From the NCBI RefSeq assembly GCF_040678635.1, contig NZ_JBFATZ010000004.1:372001-436000 (forward strand): a stretch of 64,000 bases of DNA. Reading direction: 5' to 3'. The stretch's first letter is position 1. Each line of letters begins with the position of its first letter. The position numbers were made by a program, and so were the translations under genes. Shown here piece after piece: positions 23,732 through 32,039 of the stretch. This DNA is from Thermopolyspora sp040678635 (GTDB lineage Bacteria > Actinomycetota > Actinomycetes > Streptosporangiales > Streptosporangiaceae). The notes under the pieces are model-generated. The model ran no database searches. It was given only the letters and a program-made list of their open reading frames with translations, and was not told the DNA's origin.

Positions 23732-24811
23732 TCACGCGACCTTCTCGAAGAACCTCCGGACGTCCTCGGCGAACGGCCCCGGCACCTCCATCGCAGCGAA
23801 GTGGCCGCCGCGCTCGAACTCCGACCAGTGCCTGATGTCGTACAGCCGCTCGGCCAGGGGCCGCACCGACTGCGTGATGTCGTACGGGAGCACCGCCACG
23901 CCCACCGGCACCGGGCACCGGCCCGTGCCCCGGGAGGTGTCGTGGTGCAACCGCGCCGAGGAGGCCGCCGTGGCGGTCAGCCAGTACAGCGAGACGTCGG
24001 TGAGCAGGCGGTCGTCGCCGACGGGCGTGCGGGGGTCGGTCCACTGCGCGAACCGCTCGGCGATCCAGACGAGCTGGCCGACCGGCGAGTCGGTCAGCGC
24101 GTACCCGATGGTCTGGGGGGTGAGGGCCTGCAGGGCCTGGTACGGCGGGCGGTTCGCCATCAGCCGCCGGACCTTCTCCAGCCGCGCCTCGTCGGCCGGC
24201 GACAGTTCGACGCCGGCGTCCGGATCGGGCCGGGTCGGAAGGTAGTTGACGTGGACCCCGGCGACCCGCTCGGGCGCCACCGCGCCGAGCGCCAGGGAGA
24301 TGCCCGCGCCGAAGTCGCCGCCCTGCGCGCCGTAGCGCTCGTATCCGAGGCGGCGCATCAGCTCCGCCCAGGCCCGCGCGATCCGCACGACGTCCCAGCC
24401 GCGCTCGTGGGTCGGCCCGGAGAAGCCGTACCCCGGGAGGGACGGGATCACCAGGTGGAAATCGCGCGACAGCGGCTCGATGACGTCGAGGAACTCCAGG
24501 AACGAGCCGGGCCAGCCGTGGGTGAGGATCAGCGCGAGCGCGCCGGGCTTCGCGCACCGGACATGGACGAAGTGGATGTTCTGTCCTTCGATCTCGGTGG
24601 TGAAGTGCGGCAGTTTGTTGAGCTCGGCCTCGTGCGCGCGCCAGTCGTACGTGGTCCGCCAGCGTTCGGCGAGCTCTTTGAGCCGCGCCAGCGGGAAGCC
24701 GTAGTCCCACCCGGCGTCGGCGACCTCGTTGGGCCAGCGGGTACGCGCCAGCCGGTCGGCCAGATCGTCGAGGTCGGCCTGCGGGATGTCGATGCGAAAG
24801 GGCTTGATCAT
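23732..24811 (-). CDS. Epoxide hydrolase (alpha/beta-hydrolase with EHN domain)
   Basis: 359 residues. The N-terminal EHN cap (FRIDIPQADLDDLADRLARTRWPNEV...GFPLARLKELAERWRTTYDWRAHEAELN) precedes the hydrolase core: LILTHGWPGSFLEFLDVIEPL (oxyanion HGWPG), the nucleophile aspartate in YGAQGGDFGAGI, and the catalytic histidine in FERGGHFAAMEVP. It opens epoxides to diols in the cytosol. A MarR regulator is divergent, with a 22-bp dyad between them. Confidence 0.92.
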   Translation of the reverse strand: MIKPFRIDIPQADLDDLADRLARTRWPNEVADAGWDYGFPLARLKELAERWRTTYDWRAHEAELNKLPHFTTEIEGQNIHFVHVRCAKPGALALILTHGWPGSFLEFLDVIEPLSRDFHLVIPSLPGYGFSGPTHERGWDVVRIARAWAELMRRLGYERYGAQGGDFGAGISLALGAVAPERVAGVHVNYLPTRPDPDAGVELSPADEARLEKVRRLMANRPPYQALQALTPQTIGYALTDSPVGQLVWIAERFAQWTDPRTPVGDDRLLTDVSLYWLTATAASSARLHHDTSRGTGRCPVPVGVAVLPYDITQSVRPLAERLYDIRHWSEFERGGHFAAMEVPGPFAEDVRRFFEKVA

Positions 24812-24871
24812 GGTCCCGACTCCAGGGATTCGTTCGGTAGGTAAACGTTAGTTAGCCAAACGTTTGTCGCC

Positions 24872-24893
24872 CTAACGATAACACAATCGTTAG
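24872..24893. promoter_or_regulatory. MarR-type operator between epoxide hydrolase and regulator
   Basis: CTAACGAT, a six-base spacer and ATCGTTAG make an exact inverted repeat of 22 bp. Further AACGTT elements occur at 24844-24863 nearer the hydrolase start, suggesting more than one site. It lies 29 bases before the MarR start codon. Confidence 0.75.
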
Positions 24894-24921
24894 TGGCCCG
24901 AACGATCGGTAGACTTGCCCC

Positions 24922-25401
24922 ATGGAGAACCCGTCCGAGGAGACGACCTCCCGGTGGGAGGGCCTGCCCAGTTGGCTGCTCGGCCAGACCGCCAACCACG
25001 CGCGACGGCTCTTGGGCGACGGGTTCTCGTCCGTCGGCGCCCGCGGCTACCACTACCGGCTGCTGGCGACGCTGGAGGACGCGGGCCCGGCCAGCCAGGC
25101 CGAACTGGGGCGCCGCAGCGGCATCCACCTCAGCGACATGGTCGCGACGATCAACGAACTCGCCCGGGACGGCCTGGTCGAACGCGCCCCGGACCCCGCC
25201 GACCGCCGCCGCAACATCATCTCGCTGACCCCCGAGGGCACCCGGCGGCTACGTCTTCTGGAGAAACGGCTCGCCGAAGTCCAGGACGAACTGCTGGCAC
25301 CGCTCTCCCCCGATGAGCGGCAGCGGTTCACCGAGCTGCTGTCCAAAGTGCTGGATCACCACAACAGACGATCCGGCAGCCCCGAAGAACCGTGGCGCTG
25401 A
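24922..25401 (+). CDS. MarR family transcriptional regulator
   Basis: 159 residues. The winged HTH reads YRLLATLEDAGPASQAELGRRSGIHLSDMVATINELARDGLVERAPDPADRRRNIISLTPEGTRRL, with the classic DxRxxxxxLT wing (DPADRRRNIISLT). It is divergent from the epoxide hydrolase gene and likely represses it and itself through the CTAACGAT dyad; the inducer is unknown. Confidence 0.92.
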   Translation: MENPSEETTSRWEGLPSWLLGQTANHARRLLGDGFSSVGARGYHYRLLATLEDAGPASQAELGRRSGIHLSDMVATINELARDGLVERAPDPADRRRNIISLTPEGTRRLRLLEKRLAEVQDELLAPLSPDERQRFTELLSKVLDHHNRRSGSPEEPWR

Positions 25402-25489
25402 CCGCCGAAGGCGCGGGCGGGCCTTCCCGGTCCCCGACGGCGTGACCCCCCCCCCCGCGCCGGCGCGGCTGGACCCGAACCCGGCAGGG

Positions 25490-25513
25490 ATGATCGGCCC
25501 GAGCCGTCCGGCA
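25490..25513 (+). repeat. 24-bp direct repeat, left copy
   Basis: This 24-mer, containing TCGGCCCGAGCCGTCCGGCA, recurs in the same orientation at 30655-30678 with one mismatch. The pair brackets the STAND ATPase and the debranching-enzyme gene. Confidence 0.7.
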
Positions 25514-25609
25514 GCCGTCAGTTCGCCGTCGTGCCGTGCCTCCGGTCGTACGCCTCGCCCCCGGTCGTACGCCTCGCGCGCGGCGGCGATCGACCACGGT
25601 GCCACTCGC

Positions 25610-25705
25610 CCAGCGGGTGAGGCCGAGCAGGGTGTCGTAGAACTCACGAGCGCCGGCATCCTGCGCGGCCGAGCCACCCACAGGACACGCGAGGAGGACC
25701 CCTCC
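25610..25705 (-). pseudogene. Remnant of a VOC (glyoxalase/bleomycin-resistance) family gene
   Basis: The minus-strand frame reads GVLLACPVGGSAAQ then DAGAREFYDTLLGLTRW, the start of a VOC-family protein (the FYxxLLGL motif is characteristic). Similarity stops after about 30 codons and the frame then runs into Arg/Gly-rich nonsense. The rest of 25402-25829 holds no gene I can support, only short direct repeats (CCGGTCGTACGCCTCG at about 25544-25577) and the promoter of the next gene. Confidence 0.6.
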
Positions 25706-25780
25706 ATGAGGGAAATCTCGGGAACGGCAAGCAAGATGTAGCGACGGAGTTTCCCCAAATACCACCACACCATGACGAAG

Positions 25781-25798
25781 TGACGTAAATTACAGTCA
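25781..25798. promoter_or_regulatory. Palindrome upstream of the STAND ATPase gene
   Basis: TGACGTAAATTACAGTCA is a near-perfect dyad (TGAC/GTCA outside, GTAA/TTAC inside) about 32 bases before the gene. It is enclosed by a wider inverted repeat TTTCCCCA (25750-25757) and TGGGGAAA (25809-25816). AT-rich relative to its surroundings, it probably marks a controlled promoter. Confidence 0.5.
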
Positions 25799-25829
25799 AT
25801 CTGTCAAATGGGGAAAACGCCTTGAGGTG

Positions 25830-28406
25830 ATGGCGGTGGCAAGGCGCTCCGACGGGGGCCGCCGCAAGCCGACCCGGCCGGAGACAGCGTGGGCGTCGAT
25901 CGCCGCGATCATCGCCGGGTTCGGAGCGTACGCCTCGGTCCTGGCACAGGTGGACGGGCCTCTGAACGGCGCCCGGCTGGCGTGGACCGTCATCGCGGTC
26001 ATCGGCACGGCGGCGTTCACCTTTCTCTCCATGACCCTGGGCTCCGCGATCGTCGGCGCGCAAACCGGGCCCCGCCGGACGGAAATCGGCCGGCCCGCCC
26101 CGGCGATTATGGACACCACGATCACCAATTTGCCGCCGCGTAATCCCAATTTCGTCGGCCGGGCGGAAATGCTGGAGGATCTGCGCCGCCGGATGAACTC
26201 CGGCGAACGCCGCTCCCAGGCCGTGTGCGGCCTCGGCGGCGTCGGCAAGACCCAGGTGGCGCTGGAGTACGCGCATCGCTTCCAGGACTCCTACGACATC
26301 GTCTGGTGGATCCACGCCGAGCAGCCGGCCTCGATCATCGAGGCCCTGCTCGGCCTGGCCCGCGCACTCGGCCTCTCCGAGATCGCCAATCAGGCGGATC
26401 TGCTCGCCGCGCTCCAGAGCACCCTGCGCGGCCGCCGCCGCTGGCTACTGATCTTCGACAACGCCGAGGACGTCGGCGTCCTGGCCGCGTACTGGCCGCC
26501 CGGCAACGGTCACGTGCTCGTCACCTCGCGCGGCGGCGACTGGAACGATCTCGTCGCGGACAGCGTGCGGATCGGCGTGCTCAGCCGGGCGGAGGCGGTG
26601 GAGTTCCTGTGCAGGCGCGCGCCGAGCCCGGACCGCGACGCCGCGGCCGACCTCGCGCGGGAACTGGGCAACCTGCCGCTCGCCCTCGCCCAGGCCGCCG
26701 CCTACGTCAACCGCACCGGCACCTCCCTCGCCGACTACCACGAACTGCTCCTCGACCGCTGGAGCGAGATCAGCGGCATCGGCCGCCCCTGGGACTACGG
26801 CGAGACCATCGCCACCACCTGGGAGATGTCCGTCGGCAAGGCCGAGGAGCGCGCCCCCGGCTCCCGTGACCTGCTGTCGCTCATCGCCTGTCTCGCCCCC
26901 GACGACATCCCCCGCGGGATGATCCACAGACGCGCCGCCACGCTGCCCGCCCCGCTGCGCGGGCTGGTCGCCGACCGGGTCGCCTACGATCGCATGATCA
27001 TGGAACTGGCCGGGTACTCGCTGCTGTCGGCCGGCGCCGACCGGCTCGACGTCCACCGCCTGGTACAGCTCACCCTGCGCGAGAACCTGACCGAGGCGGA
27101 GGCGGCCCGTTGGGCCGAGCACGCCCTGGCGCTGCTGGAGGCGGAGTTCCCCACCGTCGTCACCCGGCCGCGCACCTGGCCGCTCTGCGCCCGGCTGCTT
27201 CCGCACGTGCTCGTCGTGTGCGGACACGCCGAGCGGTACGGCGTGGCCCGGGCGGCCTGCGGGCGGCTGCTCCACCTGGCCGCCCACTACCTGCACTGGC
27301 GTGCCGACTATGACCAGGCGCGGGAGCTGTTCGAGCGCGCGCTCGCCCTGCGGGAGAACGCGTTCGGCCCCGAGCACCCGGAGGTGGCCGAGACGCTTTC
27401 GGAACTGGCCCGGCTGTGCTTCCACCGCGCCGAGCTGGACGCCGCCCGGCGTCACGTCGAGCGCGCGCTCGCCATCCGGCAGGCGGCGCTCGACGACCGT
27501 CGCCCGCACCACTGTGCGGACGGCGACCTGGTGGCGGAGGATCTGGTGCACCTCGGCCGGGTGCTGCGCGAGCAGTCGGACCTGCCGGGCGCGCGGGAGG
27601 TCACCGAGCGGGCGCTGCGGCTGCGGGAGGACGCCCACGGGCACGACGACCCCAAGGCGGCGGAGTACGCCGACCTGCTCGGCATCATCCTGTGGCGCCT
27701 GGGTGATCTGGAGGGCTCCCTGCGCGCGCACGAGCGATCGCTGCGCACGCTCACCGCCGCGTACGGCCCCGATCATCCGGAGGTGGCGACGTGCCGGAAA
27801 CATCTGGGGGTCGTCTGCCGCGACCTGGGCCGGCTGCTCGACGCCGAGCGCCATCTGGAGAGCGCCGCCGCGATCATGACGCGGGAGTTCGGGGACGAGC
27901 ACCTGGAGACCATGACCGTGCTCGTGCGGCTGTGGGACGTGCGCCGCCGCCTCGGGGACGCCGCCGGGGCGCGCGAAAACCTGGAGCGCCTGGCCGACAG
28001 GCGTGCGGACCGCCTCGGCGAGCATCCCGACGTGGCCCTGTGCCTGGTGTGCCTGGGCGCGGCGCTGCGGGACCAGGGCGAACTCGAGCCCGCCCGGGCC
28101 GTCCTCGATCACGCGCTCGCCATCTACACCCGCATCTACGGCCACGAGCATCCCTACCGCGCCGAGGCGCTGATGGTGCTCGGGCCGGTGCGCTATCTCC
28201 TGGGCGAGGCCGTCGAGGCCCGTCGTACCCTGGAGGACGCCCTCATGATCTTCGAGAAGGCGTACGGCCCCGAGCATCCCTGCGTCGCCGACGCGCTGGA
28301 GTGCCTCGCCCCCATGGTCGCGGCCGCGGGCGATCAGGCCCGCTCGGAGGCCTATGTCAGACGCCACCTGGAGATCCGCGCCCGCGCGGCGGGATGCGAC
28401 CCCTGA
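25830..28406 (+). CDS. STAND ATPase: two N-terminal membrane segments, NB-ARC domain, TPR repeats
   Basis: 858 residues. Two hydrophobic spans at about 20-40 and 51-74 are followed by an NB-ARC/STAND module: Walker A CGLGGVGKTQVALEY (about 133-148), Walker B WLLIFDNAEDV, sensor GHVLVTSR and GNLPLALAQAAAYVN. From about residue 480 to the end run TPR-type repeats of the FERALALRENAFGPEHPEVAETLSELA kind (at least six 42-residue units). STAND proteins are signal-triggered switches, in plants and animals and in bacterial antiphage defence; here no effector domain is visible beyond the membrane segments. ATG 25830 is used; GTG 25827 or 25836 are alternatives around GAGG. Confidence 0.88.
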   Translation: MAVARRSDGGRRKPTRPETAWASIAAIIAGFGAYASVLAQVDGPLNGARLAWTVIAVIGTAAFTFLSMTLGSAIVGAQTGPRRTEIGRPAPAIMDTTITNLPPRNPNFVGRAEMLEDLRRRMNSGERRSQAVCGLGGVGKTQVALEYAHRFQDSYDIVWWIHAEQPASIIEALLGLARALGLSEIANQADLLAALQSTLRGRRRWLLIFDNAEDVGVLAAYWPPGNGHVLVTSRGGDWNDLVADSVRIGVLSRAEAVEFLCRRAPSPDRDAAADLARELGNLPLALAQAAAYVNRTGTSLADYHELLLDRWSEISGIGRPWDYGETIATTWEMSVGKAEERAPGSRDLLSLIACLAPDDIPRGMIHRRAATLPAPLRGLVADRVAYDRMIMELAGYSLLSAGADRLDVHRLVQLTLRENLTEAEAARWAEHALALLEAEFPTVVTRPRTWPLCARLLPHVLVVCGHAERYGVARAACGRLLHLAAHYLHWRADYDQARELFERALALRENAFGPEHPEVAETLSELARLCFHRAELDAARRHVERALAIRQAALDDRRPHHCADGDLVAEDLVHLGRVLREQSDLPGAREVTERALRLREDAHGHDDPKAAEYADLLGIILWRLGDLEGSLRAHERSLRTLTAAYGPDHPEVATCRKHLGVVCRDLGRLLDAERHLESAAAIMTREFGDEHLETMTVLVRLWDVRRRLGDAAGARENLERLADRRADRLGEHPDVALCLVCLGAALRDQGELEPARAVLDHALAIYTRIYGHEHPYRAEALMVLGPVRYLLGEAVEARRTLEDALMIFEKAYGPEHPCVADALECLAPMVAAAGDQARSEAYVRRHLEIRARAAGCDP

Positions 28407-28425
28407 CCTCGGATCGCGCCTCGGA

Positions 28426-30486
28426 TCAGGACAGCACGAAGCGCAGGTCCCCCGGCCCCGTCAGGACGCTGGGGCTGCCATCGGCGGCGATCCGCACCGA
28501 CAGCGGCTCACCCGCGACGGTGAGGCCGACGATGTCGATCGCGCCGAGCGGCCAGGGACGCACCGGGCGGATCTCGATCCGGCGGTTCGGCACGTCGGGC
28601 CGGATCCCCGCGAGCGCGATCAGCATGTGCACCACGGCGGCGGCCGCCCACGCCTGCGGGCGGCACGCGCCGGGATACGGCAACGGCTCCTCGCCCTCGG
28701 CGCACCCTTCGCCGGACCACAGTTCGGGCAGGCGGTGACCGAACCCGGCCGCGGCCCGCGACACGCCCGCGAACAGCGCCGCCGCCGTCCCGCCGTGACC
28801 GGAGGCGGCGAGCCCGGACACCGCGATCGCGGTGTCGTGCGCCCACACCGAGCCGCAGTGGTAGCTGATCGGATTGAAGCCGGGGTGCGTGCCGGACAGG
28901 GTGCGCAGGCCGCACCCCGAGTCCATGTCGGAGCCGGCCAGCCGGTCCGCGACCAGCGCCTCCTCGCCCGGATCGAGCAGGCCGAGGCCGAGCAGGTGGC
29001 CCATGTTGGACGCCACGCCGTCCACCGGCCGCTTGCTCGCGTCGAGGGCGATCGCTATGTACGGCCGCGCCTCGTGCCGGACCCAGAACCGTTCACGGAA
29101 CCGCTCGCGCAGCCGCGCCGCCCACTCCCGCCAGGCGTCCGCGCCCGGCCGGCCGAAGGCCGCGAGCAGATCCGCGCCGTCGACGGCCGCCCGGTAGGCG
29201 TATCCCTGCACCTCGGCGAGTGCGATGGGCGGTTTGGCGAAGGCGCCGTCCGCGAACTGGATGGCGTCGGGCGAGTCCTTCCAGCCCTGATTGGCGAGGC
29301 CGGTGGCGCCGCCGTTGATGTACTCGCAGAATCCGTCGCCGTCGGGGTCGGCGTCGGTCCGCAGCCAGGTGAGCGCCCGCTCGGCGGCGGGCAGCAGCCC
29401 GGCGACCCGCTCGGCGGGCAGGCCCCACCGCCACGCCTCGGCGAGCAGGCTGACGAACAGCGGGGTGGCGTCGATCGTGCCGTAGTACAGCGGGGGCAGC
29501 GCCAGGCCCTCGTAGGGCGTGGTCGCGGTCCTGCGGACCTCGTGCACGATCTTGCCGGGCGCCTCCTCGGCGACGGGGTCGTAGCGTTCGCCCTGGCGGC
29601 GGGCGAGCGCTCGCAGCGTGCCCTCGGCGAGACGGGTGCCCAGGGGCAGGAGCATGCGGGCCGTCCAGATCGCGTCGCGGCCGAACAGGGTGAGATACCA
29701 GGGCGCGCCCGCCGCCGCGAACACCTCCTCGGGGTGCGCGGCGTCGGCCAGCATCAGTTCACGCAGGTCGGCCAGGCTCCGCTCCCACCATCCGACGAGC
29801 CGCGAGTCGCGGGAGCGGACCACCGGCGAGCCCAGCACCTCGCCGTCGGCTCGGGCGAAGGAGCCCGGTCCGGCGACGCCGGACGGCGTGTGATCGATGC
29901 TCAGCGCGAGCGTCCACTCCTGCCCCCGCTCCACGGTGACCGACCAGCTCAGCGTCTGCGCCTCGGCGTCCACCTCGTCCGGCCCTGGCACCGCGGTGAT
30001 GGTCGCGGTCCCGCCGTCGTCGTCCCAGCGCATCCCATCCGGGACCGGCGCCGCGGGCAAGGGGGCCGGCGGCCGGCCCGACCGGATGCGCGACAGTTCC
30101 GCCAGATCGCTGCCCGCCTCCACGCGCACCCGGCAGGACAGCCGCTGCCTGCCCAGATTGCGCAGGATAATCGTTTCGGACAGGGCGTTCGCGTCGCGAA
30201 TCCGCCTGATCGTGACAACCGGGCCGGTGACCTGGTCGAACGGCGTCCGATGCACGCCCAGGAACTCCGCGCCGGCCGCGCCGAGCAGCCGGTGCCGCAG
30301 CGGCTCGGGCTCGCGCCCGTCCACCGTCACCCGCAACCGGCCCACCAGGCGGCGGTCGGAGTGGTAGAAGCCGTCCAGCGCCGCCTCGCCGATCTGTCCC
30401 GTGGCGCACGACAGCGCCATCGACGGCGCGGCCACGCAGATCACCGCCTCGCCGACCATCGGCTCCGGTACCCATTCCCGGTCCAT
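28426..30486 (-). CDS. Glycogen-debranching-type enzyme (amylo-alpha-1,6-glucosidase family)
   Basis: About 686 residues from ATG 30486, which has GGAGG eight bases upstream (GTG 30492 is the alternative). The N-terminal beta-rich domain (EAALDGFYHSDRRLVGRLRVTVDG) is the GDE_N/bacterial glycogen-debranching domain; the C-terminal alpha/alpha barrel shows GAPWYLTLFGRDAIWTARMLL, PPLYYGTIDATPLFVSLLAEAWRWG, NQGWKDSPDAIQFADG and GPHPGFNPISYHCGSVWAHDTAIA-like text (GTHPGFNPISYHCGSVWAHDTA). Enzymes of this kind act on alpha-1,6 branches or trehalose/glucan-like substrates. It is convergent with the STAND gene, only 19 bases apart. Confidence 0.87.
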   Translation of the reverse strand: MDREWVPEPMVGEAVICVAAPSMALSCATGQIGEAALDGFYHSDRRLVGRLRVTVDGREPEPLRHRLLGAAGAEFLGVHRTPFDQVTGPVVTIRRIRDANALSETIILRNLGRQRLSCRVRVEAGSDLAELSRIRSGRPPAPLPAAPVPDGMRWDDDGGTATITAVPGPDEVDAEAQTLSWSVTVERGQEWTLALSIDHTPSGVAGPGSFARADGEVLGSPVVRSRDSRLVGWWERSLADLRELMLADAAHPEEVFAAAGAPWYLTLFGRDAIWTARMLLPLGTRLAEGTLRALARRQGERYDPVAEEAPGKIVHEVRRTATTPYEGLALPPLYYGTIDATPLFVSLLAEAWRWGLPAERVAGLLPAAERALTWLRTDADPDGDGFCEYINGGATGLANQGWKDSPDAIQFADGAFAKPPIALAEVQGYAYRAAVDGADLLAAFGRPGADAWREWAARLRERFRERFWVRHEARPYIAIALDASKRPVDGVASNMGHLLGLGLLDPGEEALVADRLAGSDMDSGCGLRTLSGTHPGFNPISYHCGSVWAHDTAIAVSGLAASGHGGTAAALFAGVSRAAAGFGHRLPELWSGEGCAEGEEPLPYPGACRPQAWAAAAVVHMLIALAGIRPDVPNRRIEIRPVRPWPLGAIDIVGLTVAGEPLSVRIAADGSPSVLTGPGDLRFVLS

Positions 30487-30861
30487 CCGCACGACCTCCG
30501 CCTCGCCAGGGGTGTACGTCCGCCCACAATCGGTAGCCGACGCGTCCCGCCGACGACGAGAACGGAAATCGATCCACTGCTGACGAGGCGGTCGTACTCA
30601 CAATGTAGATCCCGGCGTTTCGAGCACGAAGGGCCGGCGCCAACCTGTCCCCCGATGGTCGGCCCGAGCCGTCCGGCAGGCGTTCCCCGCAGGACGAGGC
30701 TTCACACCCTGCGCCGCCCCAGCCCGCGGGAGCTGTGCGGCCGGGTCGGCGCGGGAAACGCGCACAGGGAGTGTGAGGTTGGTCAAGGCGGGCGGCCGTG
30801 CGCCTGCGGGCCCCACCTTTGACGACCGCCGTAACCGCTACGGCGCGAGGAGGAAAGTGCT
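30487..30861. other. Gene-poor spacer between the debranching enzyme and the TetR remnant
   Basis: I see no gene here. The stretch holds the promoter side of the debranching-enzyme gene and the right copy of the 24-bp direct repeat (30655-30678). Frames in both directions are short or Arg/Pro-rich and lack recognisable motifs. Confidence 0.6.
30655..30678 (+). repeat. 24-bp direct repeat, right copy
   Basis: Matches 25490-25513 at 23 of 24 positions, same orientation. The interval between the copies contains the VOC remnant, the STAND ATPase and the debranching enzyme. Confidence 0.7.
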
Positions 30862-31072
30862 CAGGCGGCAGCGCGTTCCGATCGGGGACCGCGTCCTCGC
30901 CGAGGGCTCGGGCATCGCGTGGACCCGGGTTTACGGGGCGATCGACTTCGAGCCGTTCGGCATGTATCGCAACGTGGTCGTCGGCTGCGCGGCCGCCTTC
31001 GATCACGGCGCGCTATGCGTGGCCCGCATGATCGGCCTGCCTCTGCGAGCGGGGCGGAAATCCCCGGCGTGA
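30862..31072 (+). pseudogene. 3' remnant of a TetR family regulator gene
   Basis: The frame encodes IAWTRVYGAIDFEPFGMYRN and AFDHGALCVARMIGLPL, aligning closely with the end of the intact TetR at 22967-23674 (IAWTWIYGAVSFELFGMYN...AFDHGVLCMARMVGLPL). No HTH-coding part exists upstream, so only the last about 65 codons remain. The frame continues open a little further upstream but without similarity. Confidence 0.8.
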
Positions 31073-31093
31073 GTCAGATCACCGAGAAATCAT

Positions 31094-31465
31094 TTAGAAA
31101 ATCTCTATCGCCGTGATCGCGTGAATCGGAGGTTTCGGATAAGGGTCGTACGGACGGCCGGGCTCGAGAATCATCCTGCTTTGGCTCGGGCTGTTGACGG
31201 TTTCGTAGTACCAGATGCTCACCCGGTTCCTGCCGGGGTCGATGTAGTTCACGCCGTAGATGGCCAGGCCGTTCAGGAAGCCCGCGTTGGCGAAGCAGTG
31301 CTGGTTCGTGCCCTGGTAGTTCTCGATGTACAGAAGCTGATCGGGGTTGCGGTAGATACAGTTCTTCGACGTTTTGTTGATGGCGAACGCGGGGGCGTTG
31401 ATGCTCACGGCGATGGCCAGTGCGGCGGCGCCGGCGAGGGCGGCCTTCAACGCTGAAGATTTCAT
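31094..31465 (-). CDS. Secreted beta/gamma-crystallin-like protein
   Basis: 123 residues. ATG 31465 starts a clear Sec signal peptide (MKSSALKAALAGAAALAIAV, then INAPAFA) with cleavage expected after AFA. The mature part, with CIYRNPDQLLYIENYQG, QHCFANAGFLNGLAIYGVNYIDPG and NRVSIWYYET, resembles the single beta/gamma-crystallin domains of actinomycete secreted proteins such as the Streptomyces killer-toxin-like protein and metalloprotease inhibitors. The two cysteines could form a disulfide. Exact activity (structural, inhibitor or toxin) is unknown. It stands alone on the minus strand. Confidence 0.7.
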   Translation of the reverse strand: MKSSALKAALAGAAALAIAVSINAPAFAINKTSKNCIYRNPDQLLYIENYQGTNQHCFANAGFLNGLAIYGVNYIDPGRNRVSIWYYETVNSPSQSRMILEPGRPYDPYPKPPIHAITAIEIF

Positions 31466-32039
31466 CGGACTCCCTTTCGTGACACCCAAAGCGGGTGCCG
31501 CTTTCGTCCCAGAGCCGAGACGACCTTCGGCTCGATCTCGATGAGCTAAACACAGGGATTGATCGGCCGCAATGCGTTTCATTAAATTTCATAGCCGACC
31601 CGCAGCGTTTTCGATGGTGAACGCGCGGGCGGCGAACGTTCCAAATTTTTGAATTAGCACGTGGGCCGGGGAAAGGGCACCGGCGTCGTCTCGCCGCGGC
31701 GGCGGCCGGACACTTCGGGTCCCGCCCGGCGGCCACCACGACCACGGCGGCGCGCGAGAGCGAGGGGTGCGCGGGCGGCAGGGTCCGATCGGGGCGTGTC
31801 CTCGTCGACGCCGCAGACACGTGCGATCACGGCAGCACACGCCAAAAGGCGCCGGGCACGGCGGCCGGAAGGAGGAGCGTCTCACTCGTTTCGCCGCCGT
31901 GCCCGGCGCCCGCAGAGCCCGGATATGGCGATGTTCGTGCCGTACCTGAGATCGGCCGGACCCGCCGTCCGCCGTGGTCCGCACCCGGCGACACCCGCCG
32001 GATCGCGCGCCGACCGGCTCGGGTCAGCAGCTCAGCTGG
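31466..32039. other. Intergenic stretch downstream of leuA
   Basis: No gene I can support lies here. It contains the upstream region of the secreted protein gene and a strong inverted repeat (31848-31910) that reads as the leuA terminator. Open frames on both strands are compositionally odd and have no motifs. Confidence 0.6.
31848..31910 (-). terminator. Strong rho-independent terminator after leuA
   Basis: An exact 18-bp inverted repeat (31848-31865 with 31893-31910, arms reading GGCGCCGGGCACGGCGGC and its complement) encloses a 27-base loop. On the minus strand the stem is followed directly by TTTT. It lies about 130 bases beyond the leuA stop. Confidence 0.75.

Noticed and set aside
31589..31984. 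131-codon minus-strand frame downstream of leuA
   Set aside because: It runs through the leuA terminator hairpin and is Arg/Pro-rich without motifs.
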